From the NCBI RefSeq assembly GCF_030929595.1, contig NZ_JAVFVR010000004.1:62001-126000 (forward strand): a DNA stretch of 64,000 bases, given 5' to 3'. The notes under the pieces are model-generated. The model had not been told where the DNA came from and did not search any database. It saw only the letters and a program-made list of their open reading frames with translations. Positions 1 through 11,692 of the stretch are shown one piece after another. Origin of the DNA: Flavobacterium sp. LHD-85 (lineage in GTDB: Bacteria > Bacteroidota > Bacteroidia > Flavobacteriales > Flavobacteriaceae). A program made the translations under genes and the position numbers. How positions within the stretch are numbered: position 1 is the stretch's first letter; each line of letters opens with the position of its first letter.

Positions 1-44
1 TTTTCGATAAGAGCATAATTTTTAATTGACAGTGACGTAATCAT
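1..44 (-). CDS. recN: DNA repair ATPase RecN, N-terminal fragment (gene runs off the left edge)
   Basis: Only the first 14 codons lie in the window. They read MITSLSIKNYALIE, the usual opening of RecN, an SMC-like ATPase of double-strand-break repair whose first beta strand precedes the Walker A loop. The start is the ATG at position 44. The gene lies 63 bp downstream of the porD-like gene on the same strand, and Flavobacterium genomes commonly have recN after that gene, as I recall. The identification rests on a short stretch plus this neighbourhood. Confidence 0.75.
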   Translation of the reverse strand, partial: MITSLSIKNYALIE

Positions 45-107
45 AGGGCAGTTTTGTAAAAATAAAAGTTATAATGATAATAAAGATGGTAAAACGGAAA
101 AGCGAGA

Positions 108-992
108 TTAGAATTTAATCTGTGACCATTTTGTAGAGTTTAACGGCGAAACTTTATTCAAAACATCCGTTAAATCGGTAATTGGAATGCTTGGCCCGCC
201 AGAAAAAATAGAAACAATTTCATCTGATTTTGCATCAAAGAAAACTCGGGTTATAAAAGCATTTGGTTTTACTGAATTTAATTTTCCAATTAATAGCAAA
301 GCATTTTTAATTTTTTCTTTTGCTGCTTTTTGATCCAAAGTCATTGCATCTAATCCAGTATGATAAGCATAAGTTGTTTGACGTAAATCGCTATAAGTTG
401 GCGCAATCATATCATTAATTAAATAGTAACGGTTTTGAAGTCCGTCAGATTGGTTCCATCCTTTAAACCCGCCTTGCTGTGCAACATTAGCAATATTTTG
501 TGCAGTTTGAAGATACGGATTTCCTGCCCCCATTTGAAAGGTATCAGCATCCATTCCCAAAATCACATAACAGTAGAAAGATATAACCGAAACCAGATTT
601 GAATCGTAAGTGTTTGGATTAAACAGCAATGGTTCATACTCTGTGTATCTAAAATTAAAATCCTTATCGTTGTAATTTAAAACAGGAGAAGAATAAGTAG
701 AATTAAAAATCAACCTAGAAGACTGCACCTGAATGGTTCCTGTAAACTGATCTGAACTGTTAGAAGACAGAGTAATGTACATTGAACAGTTTATTCTCTC
801 ATTTTGTTTTAAAATAGAACCTGTCCAATCTGTTTTGTTTACAAACTCAGCCAAAGAAGTCTGGAGCGTTTTAAAAACCTGATTATTAGGATTTGTTAGA
901 CGTTCTGTATTAATAGTAACTGTACAATTTAGCTGTTGCGCTTGCACAAAACCAAAGCTTAAAAACACGAATAGCGTAACTATCTTATTCAT
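108..992 (-). CDS. porD: DUF4835 family protein, probable type IX secretion protein PorD
   Basis: This 294-residue exported protein has a Sec signal peptide, with cleavage probably after the VQAQ at residues 16-19. No lipobox is visible. Its length and its position directly downstream of coaBC fit the Bacteroidota DUF4835 family, which current annotation often labels type IX secretion system protein PorD. The biochemical role is not established from sequence and I see no catalytic motif. The body is soluble and rich in Asn, Tyr and Ser, as expected for a periplasmic or outer-membrane-associated protein. It starts 70 bp after coaBC and is likely the fourth gene of the bamD-rpoZ-coaBC-porD-recN transcription unit. 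The family call is firm, the T9SS role less so. Confidence 0.75.
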   Translation of the reverse strand: MNKIVTLFVFLSFGFVQAQQLNCTVTINTERLTNPNNQVFKTLQTSLAEFVNKTDWTGSILKQNERINCSMYITLSSNSSDQFTGTIQVQSSRLIFNSTYSSPVLNYNDKDFNFRYTEYEPLLFNPNTYDSNLVSVISFYCYVILGMDADTFQMGAGNPYLQTAQNIANVAQQGGFKGWNQSDGLQNRYYLINDMIAPTYSDLRQTTYAYHTGLDAMTLDQKAAKEKIKNALLLIGKLNSVKPNAFITRVFFDAKSDEIVSIFSGGPSIPITDLTDVLNKVSPLNSTKWSQIKF

Positions 993-1062
993 AATCGTCT
1001 AGATGTTAAATTTTATAAACATAAGTCGTTTCCAATTTATGTTTTCGGCGTATATTCTAAAT

Positions 1063-2277
1063 TTATGATTTTGAAAAATGCAGAATAACTTTATTCAAAA
1101 TATCAGCCGCTACAGATTCTTTTGATTTCAATTCCATTGGCTCAATTTCAAAATTTTTATCAATAAACGTTACTTTATTGGTTTCTTTTTTAAAACCGGC
1201 ACCTTTATCTTGTAAGGAATTTAAAACAATCAAATCTAAGTTTTTTTTCTGAATTTTCAACTTAGCATTTTCAATTTCATTTTCAGTCTCTAATGCAAAG
1301 CCAATCAAAAACTGATTTTTTTTGATAGCCCCCAAAGAAGACAGTATATCTTTTGTCTTTTCCAGCTCTATCGAAAATTCTTCTGTATTTTTCTTAATCT
1401 TTTGATCTGCAACAAATTTCGGTCTATAATCTGCAACAGCTGCAGCCGCGATTGCCACATCAACATCATTAAAATGCAAATGACAAGCATCGTACATTTC
1501 TTGAGCCGAAACAACATCAACCACTTTTATGAGACTGTTTTTCGCCTTCAAATGAGTTGGCCCTGCAATCAAAAACACTTCCGCCCCTAAGCTTGCCGCT
1601 TCATTAGCAATGTCAAACCCCATTTTTCCAGAAGAATGATTTCCAATAAAACGTACAGGGTCTATCGCTTCGTATGTCGGGCCAGCCGTAACTAATATTT
1701 TTTTTCCTTTTAATGGCAATTTACTTTCCAAATCAGCTTCTAAAAAAGCAACGATATTTTCAGGTTCAGCCATTCGGCCCTCACCTGACAAACCACTTGC
1801 CAATTCTCCGCTTTCAGCAGGAATCATAATGTTTCCGTACTGTTTTAACGCAGCAAAGCTAGATAAAGTTGAAGGATGTTTGTACATATCCAAGTCCATT
1901 GCTGGTGCAAAATAAACTGGACATTTTGCCGATAAATATGTGGCAATTAAAAGATTATCGCAATTTCCTGTCGCCATTTTAGACAAAGTATTTGCAGTCG
2001 CAGGCGCAATCAGCATAAAATCTGCCCAAAGAGCCAATTCTACGTGATTGTTCCAAACCTCATCTTGATCGTCTTGATTAAAGAAACTTGAATGTACTGG
2101 ATTTTTTGATAAAGTAGATAATGTAAGTGGGGTTACAAAATCCTTAGAAGCAGGTGTCATGATCACTTGGACATGTGCACCTGCTTTTATAAAAAGTCGT
2201 ACTAAAGTGGCTGTTTTATAGGCTGCAATTCCACCGGAAACACCCAGCAAAATCTTTTTCCCGTTTAAAACTGACAT
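1063..2277 (-). CDS. coaBC: Bifunctional phosphopantothenoylcysteine decarboxylase / phosphopantothenate-cysteine ligase
   Basis: CoaBC performs two consecutive steps of coenzyme A synthesis: CTP-dependent joining of cysteine to 4'-phosphopantothenate, then FMN-dependent decarboxylation to 4'-phosphopantetheine. The N-terminal flavoprotein half (about residues 1-180) shows GVSGGIAAYK (12-21), the catalytic His78 in NHVELA and APATANTLSK. The ligase half begins at about residue 190 with GKKILVTAGPT and contains the IKK stretch expected near its active site. The length (404 aa) is typical. Two positions differ from the E. coli enzyme: PAMD (125-128) replaces PxMN, and Ser161 (LASG) stands where E. 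coli has Cys158 (LACG). It starts 7 bp after rpoZ, so the two are almost certainly cotranscribed. Confidence 0.96.
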   Translation of the reverse strand: MSVLNGKKILLGVSGGIAAYKTATLVRLFIKAGAHVQVIMTPASKDFVTPLTLSTLSKNPVHSSFFNQDDQDEVWNNHVELALWADFMLIAPATANTLSKMATGNCDNLLIATYLSAKCPVYFAPAMDLDMYKHPSTLSSFAALKQYGNIMIPAESGELASGLSGEGRMAEPENIVAFLEADLESKLPLKGKKILVTAGPTYEAIDPVRFIGNHSSGKMGFDIANEAASLGAEVFLIAGPTHLKAKNSLIKVVDVVSAQEMYDACHLHFNDVDVAIAAAAVADYRPKFVADQKIKKNTEEFSIELEKTKDILSSLGAIKKNQFLIGFALETENEIENAKLKIQKKNLDLIVLNSLQDKGAGFKKETNKVTFIDKNFEIEPMELKSKESVAADILNKVILHFSKS

Positions 2278-2284
2278 TGTACTA

Positions 2285-2602
2285 TTATTTGTTTGAACTT
2301 CTGTGGTAAGTTTTACCGTCTAACCATTCTTGAACAGCTAAAGCGTGTGGTTTTGGTAATTTTTCGTAAAATTTAGAAACTTCAATTTGCTCTTTATTTT
2401 CAAAAACTTCCTCTAGACTATCATTGTAAGTAGCAAACTCTTCTAATTTTTCAGTCAATTCTTTTTTAATCTCTGAATTAATTTGATTTGCTCTTTTAGC
2501 CATAATGGTAATTGCCTCATACACATTTCCTGTTGGCTCTTCAATAACTGTTTTATTGTAAGTTATTGTGTTTACAGGAGCATTCGTCTTTTTTAAATCC
2601 AT
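2285..2602 (-). CDS. rpoZ: DNA-directed RNA polymerase omega subunit (Bacteroidota type)
   Basis: This 105-residue protein contains the omega signature NVYEAITIMAKRANQIN (about residues 26-42), matching the helix that clamps the C-terminus of beta-prime in other omega subunits. The long acidic tail is characteristic of the Bacteroidota version, which short-query searches often miss. Omega assists RNA polymerase assembly. It lies between bamD (9 bp upstream) and coaBC (7 bp downstream), a conserved arrangement in Flavobacteriia. In Proteobacteria rpoZ sits instead beside gmk and spoT. Confidence 0.9.
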   Translation of the reverse strand: MDLKKTNAPVNTITYNKTVIEEPTGNVYEAITIMAKRANQINSEIKKELTEKLEEFATYNDSLEEVFENKEQIEVSKFYEKLPKPHALAVQEWLDGKTYHRSSNK

Positions 2603-2611
2603 GACTTTATT

Positions 2612-3406
2612 TTATTTAGTAAATTTTTGTAAATCTGTTTCAACTCTGGCATTCATTTCGTCTGCCTTTTCTTTATACTTTGTATCGCTTTTAAATTTCA
2701 TCAAGTTAGCATAAGCCGTTTGCGCAACATGCAGACGTTCTTCCATTTTTGAAGGAACACTGTTAATAGCCAATTGATATGCTGAATCGTATTTATAAAA
2801 CAATGCATCTTCTTTTAAAGGCGTTCCAGGAAAATCAGCGATAAAATTATCAAAAGCAATTAATGCCGATTTATAATCTGAAATTGTATTATATCCTTTA
2901 GCATTTTCGTATGCTTTTTTCTCCAATTTTCCATTTAGCTTCTGTACCGCCTCATTTGCTTGAGGAATATATTCAGAGTTTGGATAATTATCAATGAAAG
3001 TCTGCAATTTTTCTATTGCTTTTACAGTATCTGATTGATCTAAACTATAAACTGGTGACAATTTAGAATAACTGTAAGCTCCTAAAAAAGCTGCTTCTTG
3101 CACTTTTTCACTTCGTGGATAACCCGAAACAAATGCTTCAAACTGATAACCAGCTAGATAATATTGTTTTGTTTTATAATAGGACTGTGAAAACATGTAA
3201 AAAAGCTTTTCTGCCTGAGGTTTTCCTCGATATGAAGTTGCTAATTGCTCAAAAAGACGGATCGCTTTTGTGTATTTACCGGCATCATACATTTTTGTTG
3301 CCATTTCAAATTTTGCTGCAACATCTTCATTTTTCAACGCTTTTTGATATTCTCCACAAGAATAAAAAAGAGTTACAACAATTAAAAGCAATACTGTTTT
3401 TTTCAT
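2612..3406 (-). CDS. bamD: Outer-membrane assembly lipoprotein BamD
   Basis: BamD is the essential lipoprotein of the BAM complex that folds beta-barrel proteins into the outer membrane. The 264-residue product has a lipoprotein signal ending LFYSC, with the lipidated Cys at residue 17. TPR-like helix pairs follow, including KMYDAGKYTKAIRLFEQL, YYLAGYQFEAFVSGYP and SALIAFDNFIADFPGTP. Length and repeat spacing match the family. It is the first gene of the operon. A good promoter and an inverted repeat lie upstream at 3459-3505. Confidence 0.92.
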   Translation of the reverse strand: MKKTVLLLIVVTLFYSCGEYQKALKNEDVAAKFEMATKMYDAGKYTKAIRLFEQLATSYRGKPQAEKLFYMFSQSYYKTKQYYLAGYQFEAFVSGYPRSEKVQEAAFLGAYSYSKLSPVYSLDQSDTVKAIEKLQTFIDNYPNSEYIPQANEAVQKLNGKLEKKAYENAKGYNTISDYKSALIAFDNFIADFPGTPLKEDALFYKYDSAYQLAINSVPSKMEERLHVAQTAYANLMKFKSDTKYKEKADEMNARVETDLQKFTK

Positions 3407-3458
3407 TTTCTTACTGTTATTACAATCTCAGACAATTAATTATGCCAAAGTGAAATCG

Positions 3459-3474
3459 CACCGAACTTTCGGTG
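3459..3474 (-). promoter_or_regulatory. Inverted repeat at the bamD operon transcription start (operator-like)
   Basis: CACCGAA-CT-TTCGGTG is a perfect 7-bp inverted repeat with a 2-bp spacer. It lies immediately downstream of the -7 box on the minus strand and would cover the predicted transcription start. A repressor site or a short 5' UTR hairpin would both explain it. There is no T-run, so it is not a terminator. No regulator is identifiable. Confidence 0.45.
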
Positions 3475-3475
3475 G

Positions 3476-3505
3476 CAAATTTAGTTATTAATTTAGCTAC
3501 TGCAA
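3476..3505 (-). promoter_or_regulatory. Bacteroidota-type promoter of bamD-rpoZ-coaBC-porD-recN
   Basis: On the minus strand TTG (3505-3503) and TAAATTTG (3483-3476) are separated by 19 bp, matching the Flavobacterium -33/-7 consensus TTG and TAnnTTTG. The predicted start lies near 3470, leaving a leader of about 65 nt before the bamD ATG at 3406. Confidence 0.65.
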
Positions 3506-3545
3506 AATAATTTTTTAGTATCTTAAAATACTAACACTTTAACAA

Positions 3546-4427
3546 TTATTTAATGCTGTTTTTTACAAAGTCATTTAGTCTCGCCGCTAGAGATTCATCG
3601 ACAGAAACTAATGGTAGACGAACCGTATTCTCAGCAATTCCAAGAGCTTGGAAGATTTGTTTGATTCCAGCTGGATTTCCCTGCTCAAAAATCATATCGA
3701 TACTGTCTGATAAAAAGTAATGTGTTTTGTAAGCGTCTGCCGCTTTTTTATTCAATCCTAAACGTATCATTTCTGAAAATTCTTTAGGAAAACCTTGTCC
3801 AATTACAGAAATAACTCCTGCTCCACCCGCTAAAACGATTGGAAGCGCCAACATATCATCTCCAGAAATCACCAAGAAATCTTTTGGTGCATTTTTAATA
3901 ATCTGCATAGCTTGAGCCATATCTCCAGCAGCTTCTTTAATTGCTACCACATTTTTAAAATCGTTAGCCAAACGCACCACTGTTGAAGGAAGCATATTGC
4001 TTGCCGTTCTTCCTGGAACGTTATATAGGATTACTGGAACTGGAGAAGCTTCAGCAATTGCTTTAAAGTGCTGATAAATTCCTTCCTGTGTTGGTTTATT
4101 ATAATAAGGAGAAACAGACAATATCGCTTCAAAAGCAGAAAAATCTCTTGTTTTTAATTCTTCAACAATCTGCATAGTATTATTACCTCCAACTCCTAAA
4201 ACTAGAGGCAATCTTCCTTTATTCACATCGATTACAGTCTTTATAACCAATTCTTTCTCTTCTGTTGTAAGGGTTGCATTTTCTGCCGTTGTTCCCATTA
4301 CAACAAGATACTCCACTCCGCCATCTATAGAAAAGTTTACAACTCTCTGTAAAGCCTCAATGTCAACTGAAAAATCTTTTTTAAATGGCGTTACAAGCGC
4401 AACACCAGTTCCTATCAATGATTGCAT
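3546..4427 (-). CDS. dapA: 4-hydroxy-tetrahydrodipicolinate synthase
   Basis: DapA condenses pyruvate with aspartate semialdehyde, the first committed step to diaminopimelate and lysine. The 293-residue TIM-barrel protein has the Schiff-base lysine K164 (VVAIKEA), the catalytic Tyr135 in [10 protein letters not shown] and Arg140, which binds substrate carboxylate. The usual GTTGE loop reads GTTAEN (46-51). The gene follows DUF6913 by 15 bp and is probably expressed with it. It ends 139 bp before bamD, a gap that contains the bamD promoter. Confidence 0.96.
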   Translation of the reverse strand: MQSLIGTGVALVTPFKKDFSVDIEALQRVVNFSIDGGVEYLVVMGTTAENATLTTEEKELVIKTVIDVNKGRLPLVLGVGGNNTMQIVEELKTRDFSAFEAILSVSPYYNKPTQEGIYQHFKAIAEASPVPVILYNVPGRTASNMLPSTVVRLANDFKNVVAIKEAAGDMAQAMQIIKNAPKDFLVISGDDMLALPIVLAGGAGVISVIGQGFPKEFSEMIRLGLNKKAADAYKTHYFLSDSIDMIFEQGNPAGIKQIFQALGIAENTVRLPLVSVDESLAARLNDFVKNSIK

Positions 4428-4442
4428 ATTAATTATTATAAT

Positions 4443-4955
4443 TTATTTTATATTTTTTAAATACCTAAACAATTCTGAAACGAATAATTTATAGTTTCCT
4501 AATTCTGTATTAATCATCAAACGGCTTAAATTTTGATCTACAGCCGAAAATCCGATTTTAAATTTAGCTTTTGACTTGCTTGTAACCAACATTAAAAAAA
4601 TATTTTCAACGTCATAATAACTGAGCAAAAGATCAAACTCTGCATTTATAAATTCTTTTAAGAAACCTTCTGTAATTTCGCCGTTCCAATTGATGTGTTT
4701 TTTACCAAAAGTTGGGCGCGGATAAGCTTCTTTTTCCTTAAATTTTTCTCTGTAGGCAAGAACTTTTATGTTTTCTAAAGCAATTCCTTGGAGTGTGATT
4801 TCCTTAATTAATGCTTCTGAAGATTCAAAAAAACTCTCATCTATCAATAAACCAATTGTTTGAATGTTTTTAGTAAATACTCCGCTTTTTTCATTATTTA
4901 AATTAACATTTAATGATTTTTTTACAAAAAATTCCTTTATATAATTCAAAAACAT
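4443..4955 (-). CDS. DUF6913 family protein
   Basis: This 170-residue cytosolic protein has no signal peptide or membrane segment and belongs to the DUF6913 family that sits next to dapA in Flavobacteriia. No catalytic motif is recognisable. It alternates basic and hydrophobic stretches, for example a central GKKHINWNGEI segment and a C-terminal LFVSELFRYLKNIK helix. The conserved linkage to dapA suggests, but does not show, a metabolic or regulatory connection. A TAATTTTG -7 box lies 18 bp upstream on the minus strand (4974-4981), and the gene is divergent from the nucleotidase pair. Confidence 0.65.
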   Translation of the reverse strand: MFLNYIKEFFVKKSLNVNLNNEKSGVFTKNIQTIGLLIDESFFESSEALIKEITLQGIALENIKVLAYREKFKEKEAYPRPTFGKKHINWNGEITEGFLKEFINAEFDLLLSYYDVENIFLMLVTSKSKAKFKIGFSAVDQNLSRLMINTELGNYKLFVSELFRYLKNIK

Positions 4956-4973
4956 AGTACTTTTACTAGATTA

Positions 4974-4981
4974 CAAAATTA
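4974..4981 (-). promoter_or_regulatory. -7 promoter box for DUF6913-dapA
   Basis: Minus-strand TAATTTTG matches TAnnTTTG, 18 bp before the DUF6913 ATG. I find no TTG at the expected -33 position, so support is partial. Confidence 0.4.
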
Positions 4982-5002
4982 ATTATTTAAGTTGCATTTA
5001 AA

Positions 5003-5782
5003 ATGGTAAAACTAAAAAAGTATAACGGATTTTTAAAACTTTTTGTTATATTCTTAACACTTTTTTCAATCTCTTCCTGTAGTACGAAAAACTACAATCT
5101 AACTAAAATTGAAGGAAAACAACTTCCTGTTACCGAAAAAACTGGGGAAACTCCTGAAATTGAAAACTTTATTAAACCTTATCGCGATCACATTAATAAG
5201 GATTTGGATAATGTATTGGCTTATTGCCCTGAAACTCTCGACAAAAGCACTGGAAAATGGCAAACTGGCATTGGAAGCTTGATGGCCGATGTTTGCGTAC
5301 AAAGAGGAAACATTGTTTTTAACGCTCGCGAAAAGAAAAATATTGATTTGTGTCTTTTAAATCATGGTGGTATTCGTGCCATTCTTCCAAAGGGAAATGT
5401 TACAACAAGATCAGCTTTTGAAATTATGCCTTTTGAAAACAGTTTGGTTGTTATGGCTTTAAAAGGTGAGCAAATCGCAGAAATTGCGGCTTATATTATT
5501 AAGGAGAAAAAACCTCAGCCATTGTCTGGAATGACGTTTACCATTACAAAAGATAATAAAGCAAAAGATATCATGGTGCAAGGCAAACCGCTTGATCTAA
5601 GCAAAATATATTATGTTGCTACAAATGATTATTTAGCAAATGGTGGAGACAGTATGACTTTCTTTGCAAAAAGCACTCAAAAGTTTGATCTAAATTATAA
5701 ACTTAGAGATGTGCTGATTGATTATTTTAAAGAAGTAGACACAGTAGTTGCTCCAAAAAATATCAGAATCACAGAAGAATAA
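5003..5782 (+). CDS. 5'-nucleotidase C-terminal domain lipoprotein
   Basis: The 259-residue product is a lipoprotein (lipobox SISSC near residue 26) made only of the 5'-nucleotidase C-terminal domain, the part that binds the nucleoside in UshA-type enzymes. Family motifs are clear: NHGGIRAILPKGNVT, then MPFENSLVVMALKGEQ, and the substrate-binding end YVATNDYLANGGDSMTFF. There is no metallophosphatase domain. That domain is encoded separately 133 bp downstream, so the two products probably form one functional nucleotidase. The start ATG at 5003 gives a proper signal peptide. Confidence 0.88.
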   Translation: MVKLKKYNGFLKLFVIFLTLFSISSCSTKNYNLTKIEGKQLPVTEKTGETPEIENFIKPYRDHINKDLDNVLAYCPETLDKSTGKWQTGIGSLMADVCVQRGNIVFNAREKKNIDLCLLNHGGIRAILPKGNVTTRSAFEIMPFENSLVVMALKGEQIAEIAAYIIKEKKPQPLSGMTFTITKDNKAKDIMVQGKPLDLSKIYYVATNDYLANGGDSMTFFAKSTQKFDLNYKLRDVLIDYFKEVDTVVAPKNIRITEE

Positions 5783-5915
5783 AAGAGTTTGTCGCGAATT
5801 GCACCAATTTGCACAAATTTTTAAATGATTGAAAAACCAATTCGTGTTAATTCGTGAAATTGGTGGCTAAAAAAAATTAAAACGACATAGAGCCTCTGGC
5901 AAAAAAATATATAAA
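5783..5915. repeat. Intergenic word-repeat element between the nucleotidase halves
   Basis: The gap holds repeated words of the kind GCGAATT, CACCAATTTGCACAAATT and, in opposite sense, AATTCGTGAAATTGGTGG, forming a loose inverted repeat at about 5790-5870. It resembles other non-coding Flavobacterium spacers in this window. No open frame is credible here. Confidence 0.4.
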
Positions 5916-6813
5916 ATGAAAAGAAGAGAGTTTATCGAAAAAACAGCAGCGAGTACTGCCCTATTAAGTTTAGGATTGTCTTTGAGCAGTTTTGAAAGTA
6001 ACGATATTAAGCATCTAACAATTCTACATACTAATGATGTGCACAGCCACATTGATCCTTTTCCTGCTGATGATCCGCGTAATCCTAATAAAGGTGGTGT
6101 GTCGCGTCGCGCAACGTTGATTGAAACCATCCGTAAAGAAAACCCGAATGTTCTTTTATTGGATGCAGGTGATATTTTTCAAGGAACACCATATTTTAAC
6201 TATTATGGAGGCGAATTGGAGTTTAAATTGATGAGCATGATGAAATATGATGCTTCTACAATTGGAAATCACGATTTTGACAATGGTCTAGACGGATTAT
6301 ATGCTCAACTTCCGCACGCAACTTTTGACTTTATCAACTCTAACTACGATTTTAAAAACACGGTTATGGACGGGCATGTGAAACCGTACAAAATCTTTAA
6401 TAAAAACGGAATTAAGGTTGGTGTTTTTGGTGTTGGAATTGAACTTCAAGGTTTAGTAGATAAAAAATTATACCTGGAAACAGTTTACAACAATCCTGTT
6501 GAAGTTGCTCAGGATATGACAAAACTTTTAAAACAAGAACAAAAATGTGATTTGGTAATTTGCCTTTCGCATTTAGGTTACAAGTATAAAGATGATCCAA
6601 CAAAAATTAGCGATTTGACATTTGCCACACAAACACAGGATATTGATCTGATTATTGGAGGACACACGCACACTTTCTTAGACAAACCTACTGTTGTAAA
6701 AAATAAGGCTGGAAAAGATGTGCTAGTAAATCAAGTGGGATGTTATGGAATCAATTTAGGTCGTATTGACTTTTATTTTGATAAAAACAAAGCACATACA
6801 AACCAAAGCACCA

Positions 6814-6827
<14 letters not shown>
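5916..6827 (+). CDS. Metallophosphatase / 5'-nucleotidase catalytic domain protein, Tat-exported
   Basis: This 303-residue protein is the catalytic half of a UshA-type 5'-nucleotidase. It begins MKRREFIEKTAA, a twin-arginine-like signal followed by a short hydrophobic segment. Two-metal phosphoesterase motifs are complete: Asp41 and His43 (HTNDVHSH), LDAGD (82-86), GNHD (117-120), the CLSHLGY histidine and GGHTHTF near the C-terminus. The nucleotide-binding C-terminal domain is absent and is the separate upstream gene. The likely reaction is dephosphorylation of nucleotides, although related enzymes also act on other phosphomonoesters or UDP-sugars. Its last 14 bp overlap the convergent gene at 6814. 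Confidence 0.9.
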
Positions 6828-9565
<2,738 letters not shown>

Positions 9566-9601
9566 TCAAATGCAGAAAAAATAAAAGTTTTAGAAAATCA
9601 A

Positions 9602-9632
9602 AAATCAGATTGCAAATTCATGCAATCTGATT
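9602..9632 (-). terminator. Hairpin downstream of the porE-like gene
   Basis: The arms AAATCAGATTGCA and TGCAATCTGATTT form a perfect 13-bp stem with a 5-nt loop. On the minus strand it is followed by TTTTGATTTTC, an imperfect T-tract. It lies between the end of the adhesin operon (9744) and the start of ligA (9499), where a terminator is expected. The rest of the 244-bp gap shows only a possible ligA -7 box. Confidence 0.55.
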
Positions 9633-9743
9633 TCCTCCTTGTCCATTATTCTTAAAAAAGAATTAAAAAAAACCAACTTCCAAATGGTTTCAACGTTTTA
9701 TATTTTTAACTGAAAATCAATATCTTACAGCGAAAATATAAAA

Positions 9744-11681
9744 TTATTTTTGAATAATGATAAAGTCTGAACGTCTATTTAAAAGATGCTCTTCTTCAGA
9801 ACATTTTACACCATTTTTACATTTATTAATTAATCGAGTTTCTCCGTACCCAATGGCACTTTCTATTCGAGAAGCGTCTATGCCTTGCGAAAGGATATAA
9901 TCTCTTGTTGATTTGGCTCTATTGTCTGAAAGTTTTAGGTTGTATGCATCTTTTCCGCGTGAATCGGTATGAGATTCAATTTTGATTCTGATGTTCGGAA
10001 ATTTTTGCATAATGAAAACCACTTTAGACAATTCTTCTACAGCTTTTGGCGTAATATCGTACTTGTCGTAGTCAAAATAAATTGGGTTTACATCTACTTT
10101 TTCTACTCCTTGTTTTTTAACGACCAAATCATCGTAATTGCTTAATTCGAAATTCACATCTTTTATTTCGCCTCCATTTTGACCAGTGGTTTCTACAGTT
10201 TTATCGTCGCTGCTGTAATTTGGTTTTGCGGCAATCATTTTGATTACTTTGTTGCAAGGAACTTCAATTGCATACTTTCCGTCAAAATTTGTTTTGGTTT
10301 CTCCTAAAACTTCACTAAAAGAGTTATATGCCATTATGGTAACATCTGTTAAAGGCTTTTTCGTTTTACGGTCGATAGCCATCCCAGAAATGCTTTGGTT
10401 ACAAACCGGTTTTCCTTTTGCAAAAGAATAGATATCATCATCACCTTTTCCTTCTGCTCTATTTGAAGAAAAATAGCCATAAGCATCTGTTTTATCAATT
10501 ATAAAAGAAAAATCGTCTTTATTGCTATTAATTGGTGCTCCAAGGTTTTTGGGCACTGAAAAAGTTCCATTTGCCTGAAGCTTGCTTTCGTAAACATCCA
10601 AATCTCCCCAGCCATAATGTCCATCAGAAGAAAAATACAAAACTCCGTTTTGGAAGAATGGGAACACTTCGTTACCAATAGTATTAATATTTGGACCAAG
10701 ATTTTGAGGAGAACTCATTGTACCGTCTTCCGCAATTTTTACCATATAAAGATCCGTTTCTCCTTGTCCTCCTGGCATGTCTGAAGCGAAGAATAACAAT
10801 TTTCCGTCTTCACTCAGTGCTGGATGTCCAACAGAATACTCATCGCTGTCAAAAAATACTTTCTCTGGATTTTCTAATTTATTATTAACGATCGATCCTT
10901 TGACAATCTGGAAATTATTTACTCTAGCCTCATCAACAACCAATTTGTTTTTCTTTACAATATTGGTCGAATAATAGATTGTTTTCCCCTGGCTATCAAA
11001 ACTTGCCGTTGCTTCATGATATTTAGTCATTACATTGGGAAGGAAAACTGTTTCGTTGAATAAACTTCCGTCTGCTGGATTTCTTTCTGCGATGTAAAGA
11101 TTAAGAAAAGGCTGATTGTTCCAAGTATACAATTTCTCACTGAATTTTGTGGTATCACGAGCTGATGTAAATACTATATTGTCTTTAAAAAATGTTGCTC
11201 CAAAATCTGATTTACTTGTATTTATATCTAAATTTTTAATAGTATAGAGAGGTTTGGCCTTTGCTACGCTGTCCATGTATTTCTTTTGCGCAACATATCG
11301 GTTAATCTCTGCTTTATCACCCTTTTTATCTAAATATTCTTTTGTGATTTTATCTGCTTCATCGTAATCCATAACTGCTTTCATGGATTGGATATAACGC
11401 AAATAGTAAATATCAGTCAAATTATTTCCTTGCACTTCATATAGTTTTCTGTACCATTTAAGTGCATTTCTAGAATCAGAAATAAAGTAATAGGAATCTG
11501 CCGCATTCTTCAAAGTCTGCGCTGATGGATCTTTTATGTTTTGCAAACATTCTTCGTAAGCTTTAGAAGCATCCAAATAAGAAAAGCTTCTAAACAAAGC
11601 ATCAGCTTTCTTTAAGTTAGTTTTTTGAGCGAAACTAAACGTAACGCTCAAAATTAAACATAGGATATATAGTTTTCTCAT
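9744..11681 (-). CDS. PorE-like OmpA family protein (TPR, PD40 propeller, CRD, OmpA)
   Basis: The 645-residue exported protein has a signal peptide ending FSFAQ, N-terminal TPR-type helices (ADALFRSFSYLDASKAYEECL), WD40/PD40-like beta-propeller repeats (VGHPALSEDGKLLFFASDMPGG, FPFFQNGVLYFSSDGHYGWGDLDVYES), a carboxypeptidase-regulatory-like domain (ISGMAIDRKTKKPLTDV) and a C-terminal OmpA peptidoglycan-binding domain (YFDYDKYDITPKA... SHTDSRG... LSDNRAKS). This is the architecture described for the T9SS component PorE. The gene follows the porP/sprF gene by 11 bp, in an operon with the giant adhesin. It could anchor the adhesin complex to peptidoglycan. Several paralogues are usual in Flavobacterium, so identity with porE itself is not claimed. 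Confidence 0.88.
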   Translation of the reverse strand: MRKLYILCLILSVTFSFAQKTNLKKADALFRSFSYLDASKAYEECLQNIKDPSAQTLKNAADSYYFISDSRNALKWYRKLYEVQGNNLTDIYYLRYIQSMKAVMDYDEADKITKEYLDKKGDKAEINRYVAQKKYMDSVAKAKPLYTIKNLDINTSKSDFGATFFKDNIVFTSARDTTKFSEKLYTWNNQPFLNLYIAERNPADGSLFNETVFLPNVMTKYHEATASFDSQGKTIYYSTNIVKKNKLVVDEARVNNFQIVKGSIVNNKLENPEKVFFDSDEYSVGHPALSEDGKLLFFASDMPGGQGETDLYMVKIAEDGTMSSPQNLGPNINTIGNEVFPFFQNGVLYFSSDGHYGWGDLDVYESKLQANGTFSVPKNLGAPINSNKDDFSFIIDKTDAYGYFSSNRAEGKGDDDIYSFAKGKPVCNQSISGMAIDRKTKKPLTDVTIMAYNSFSEVLGETKTNFDGKYAIEVPCNKVIKMIAAKPNYSSDDKTVETTGQNGGEIKDVNFELSNYDDLVVKKQGVEKVDVNPIYFDYDKYDITPKAVEELSKVVFIMQKFPNIRIKIESHTDSRGKDAYNLKLSDNRAKSTRDYILSQGIDASRIESAIGYGETRLINKCKNGVKCSEEEHLLNRRSDFIIIQK

Positions 11682-11692
11682 AAGTTTTGGTT

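Noticed and set aside
5867..6130. Minus-strand frame of 87 codons opposite the nucleotidase gene
   Set aside because: It lies opposite a gene with complete catalytic motifs and has no recognisable domain.
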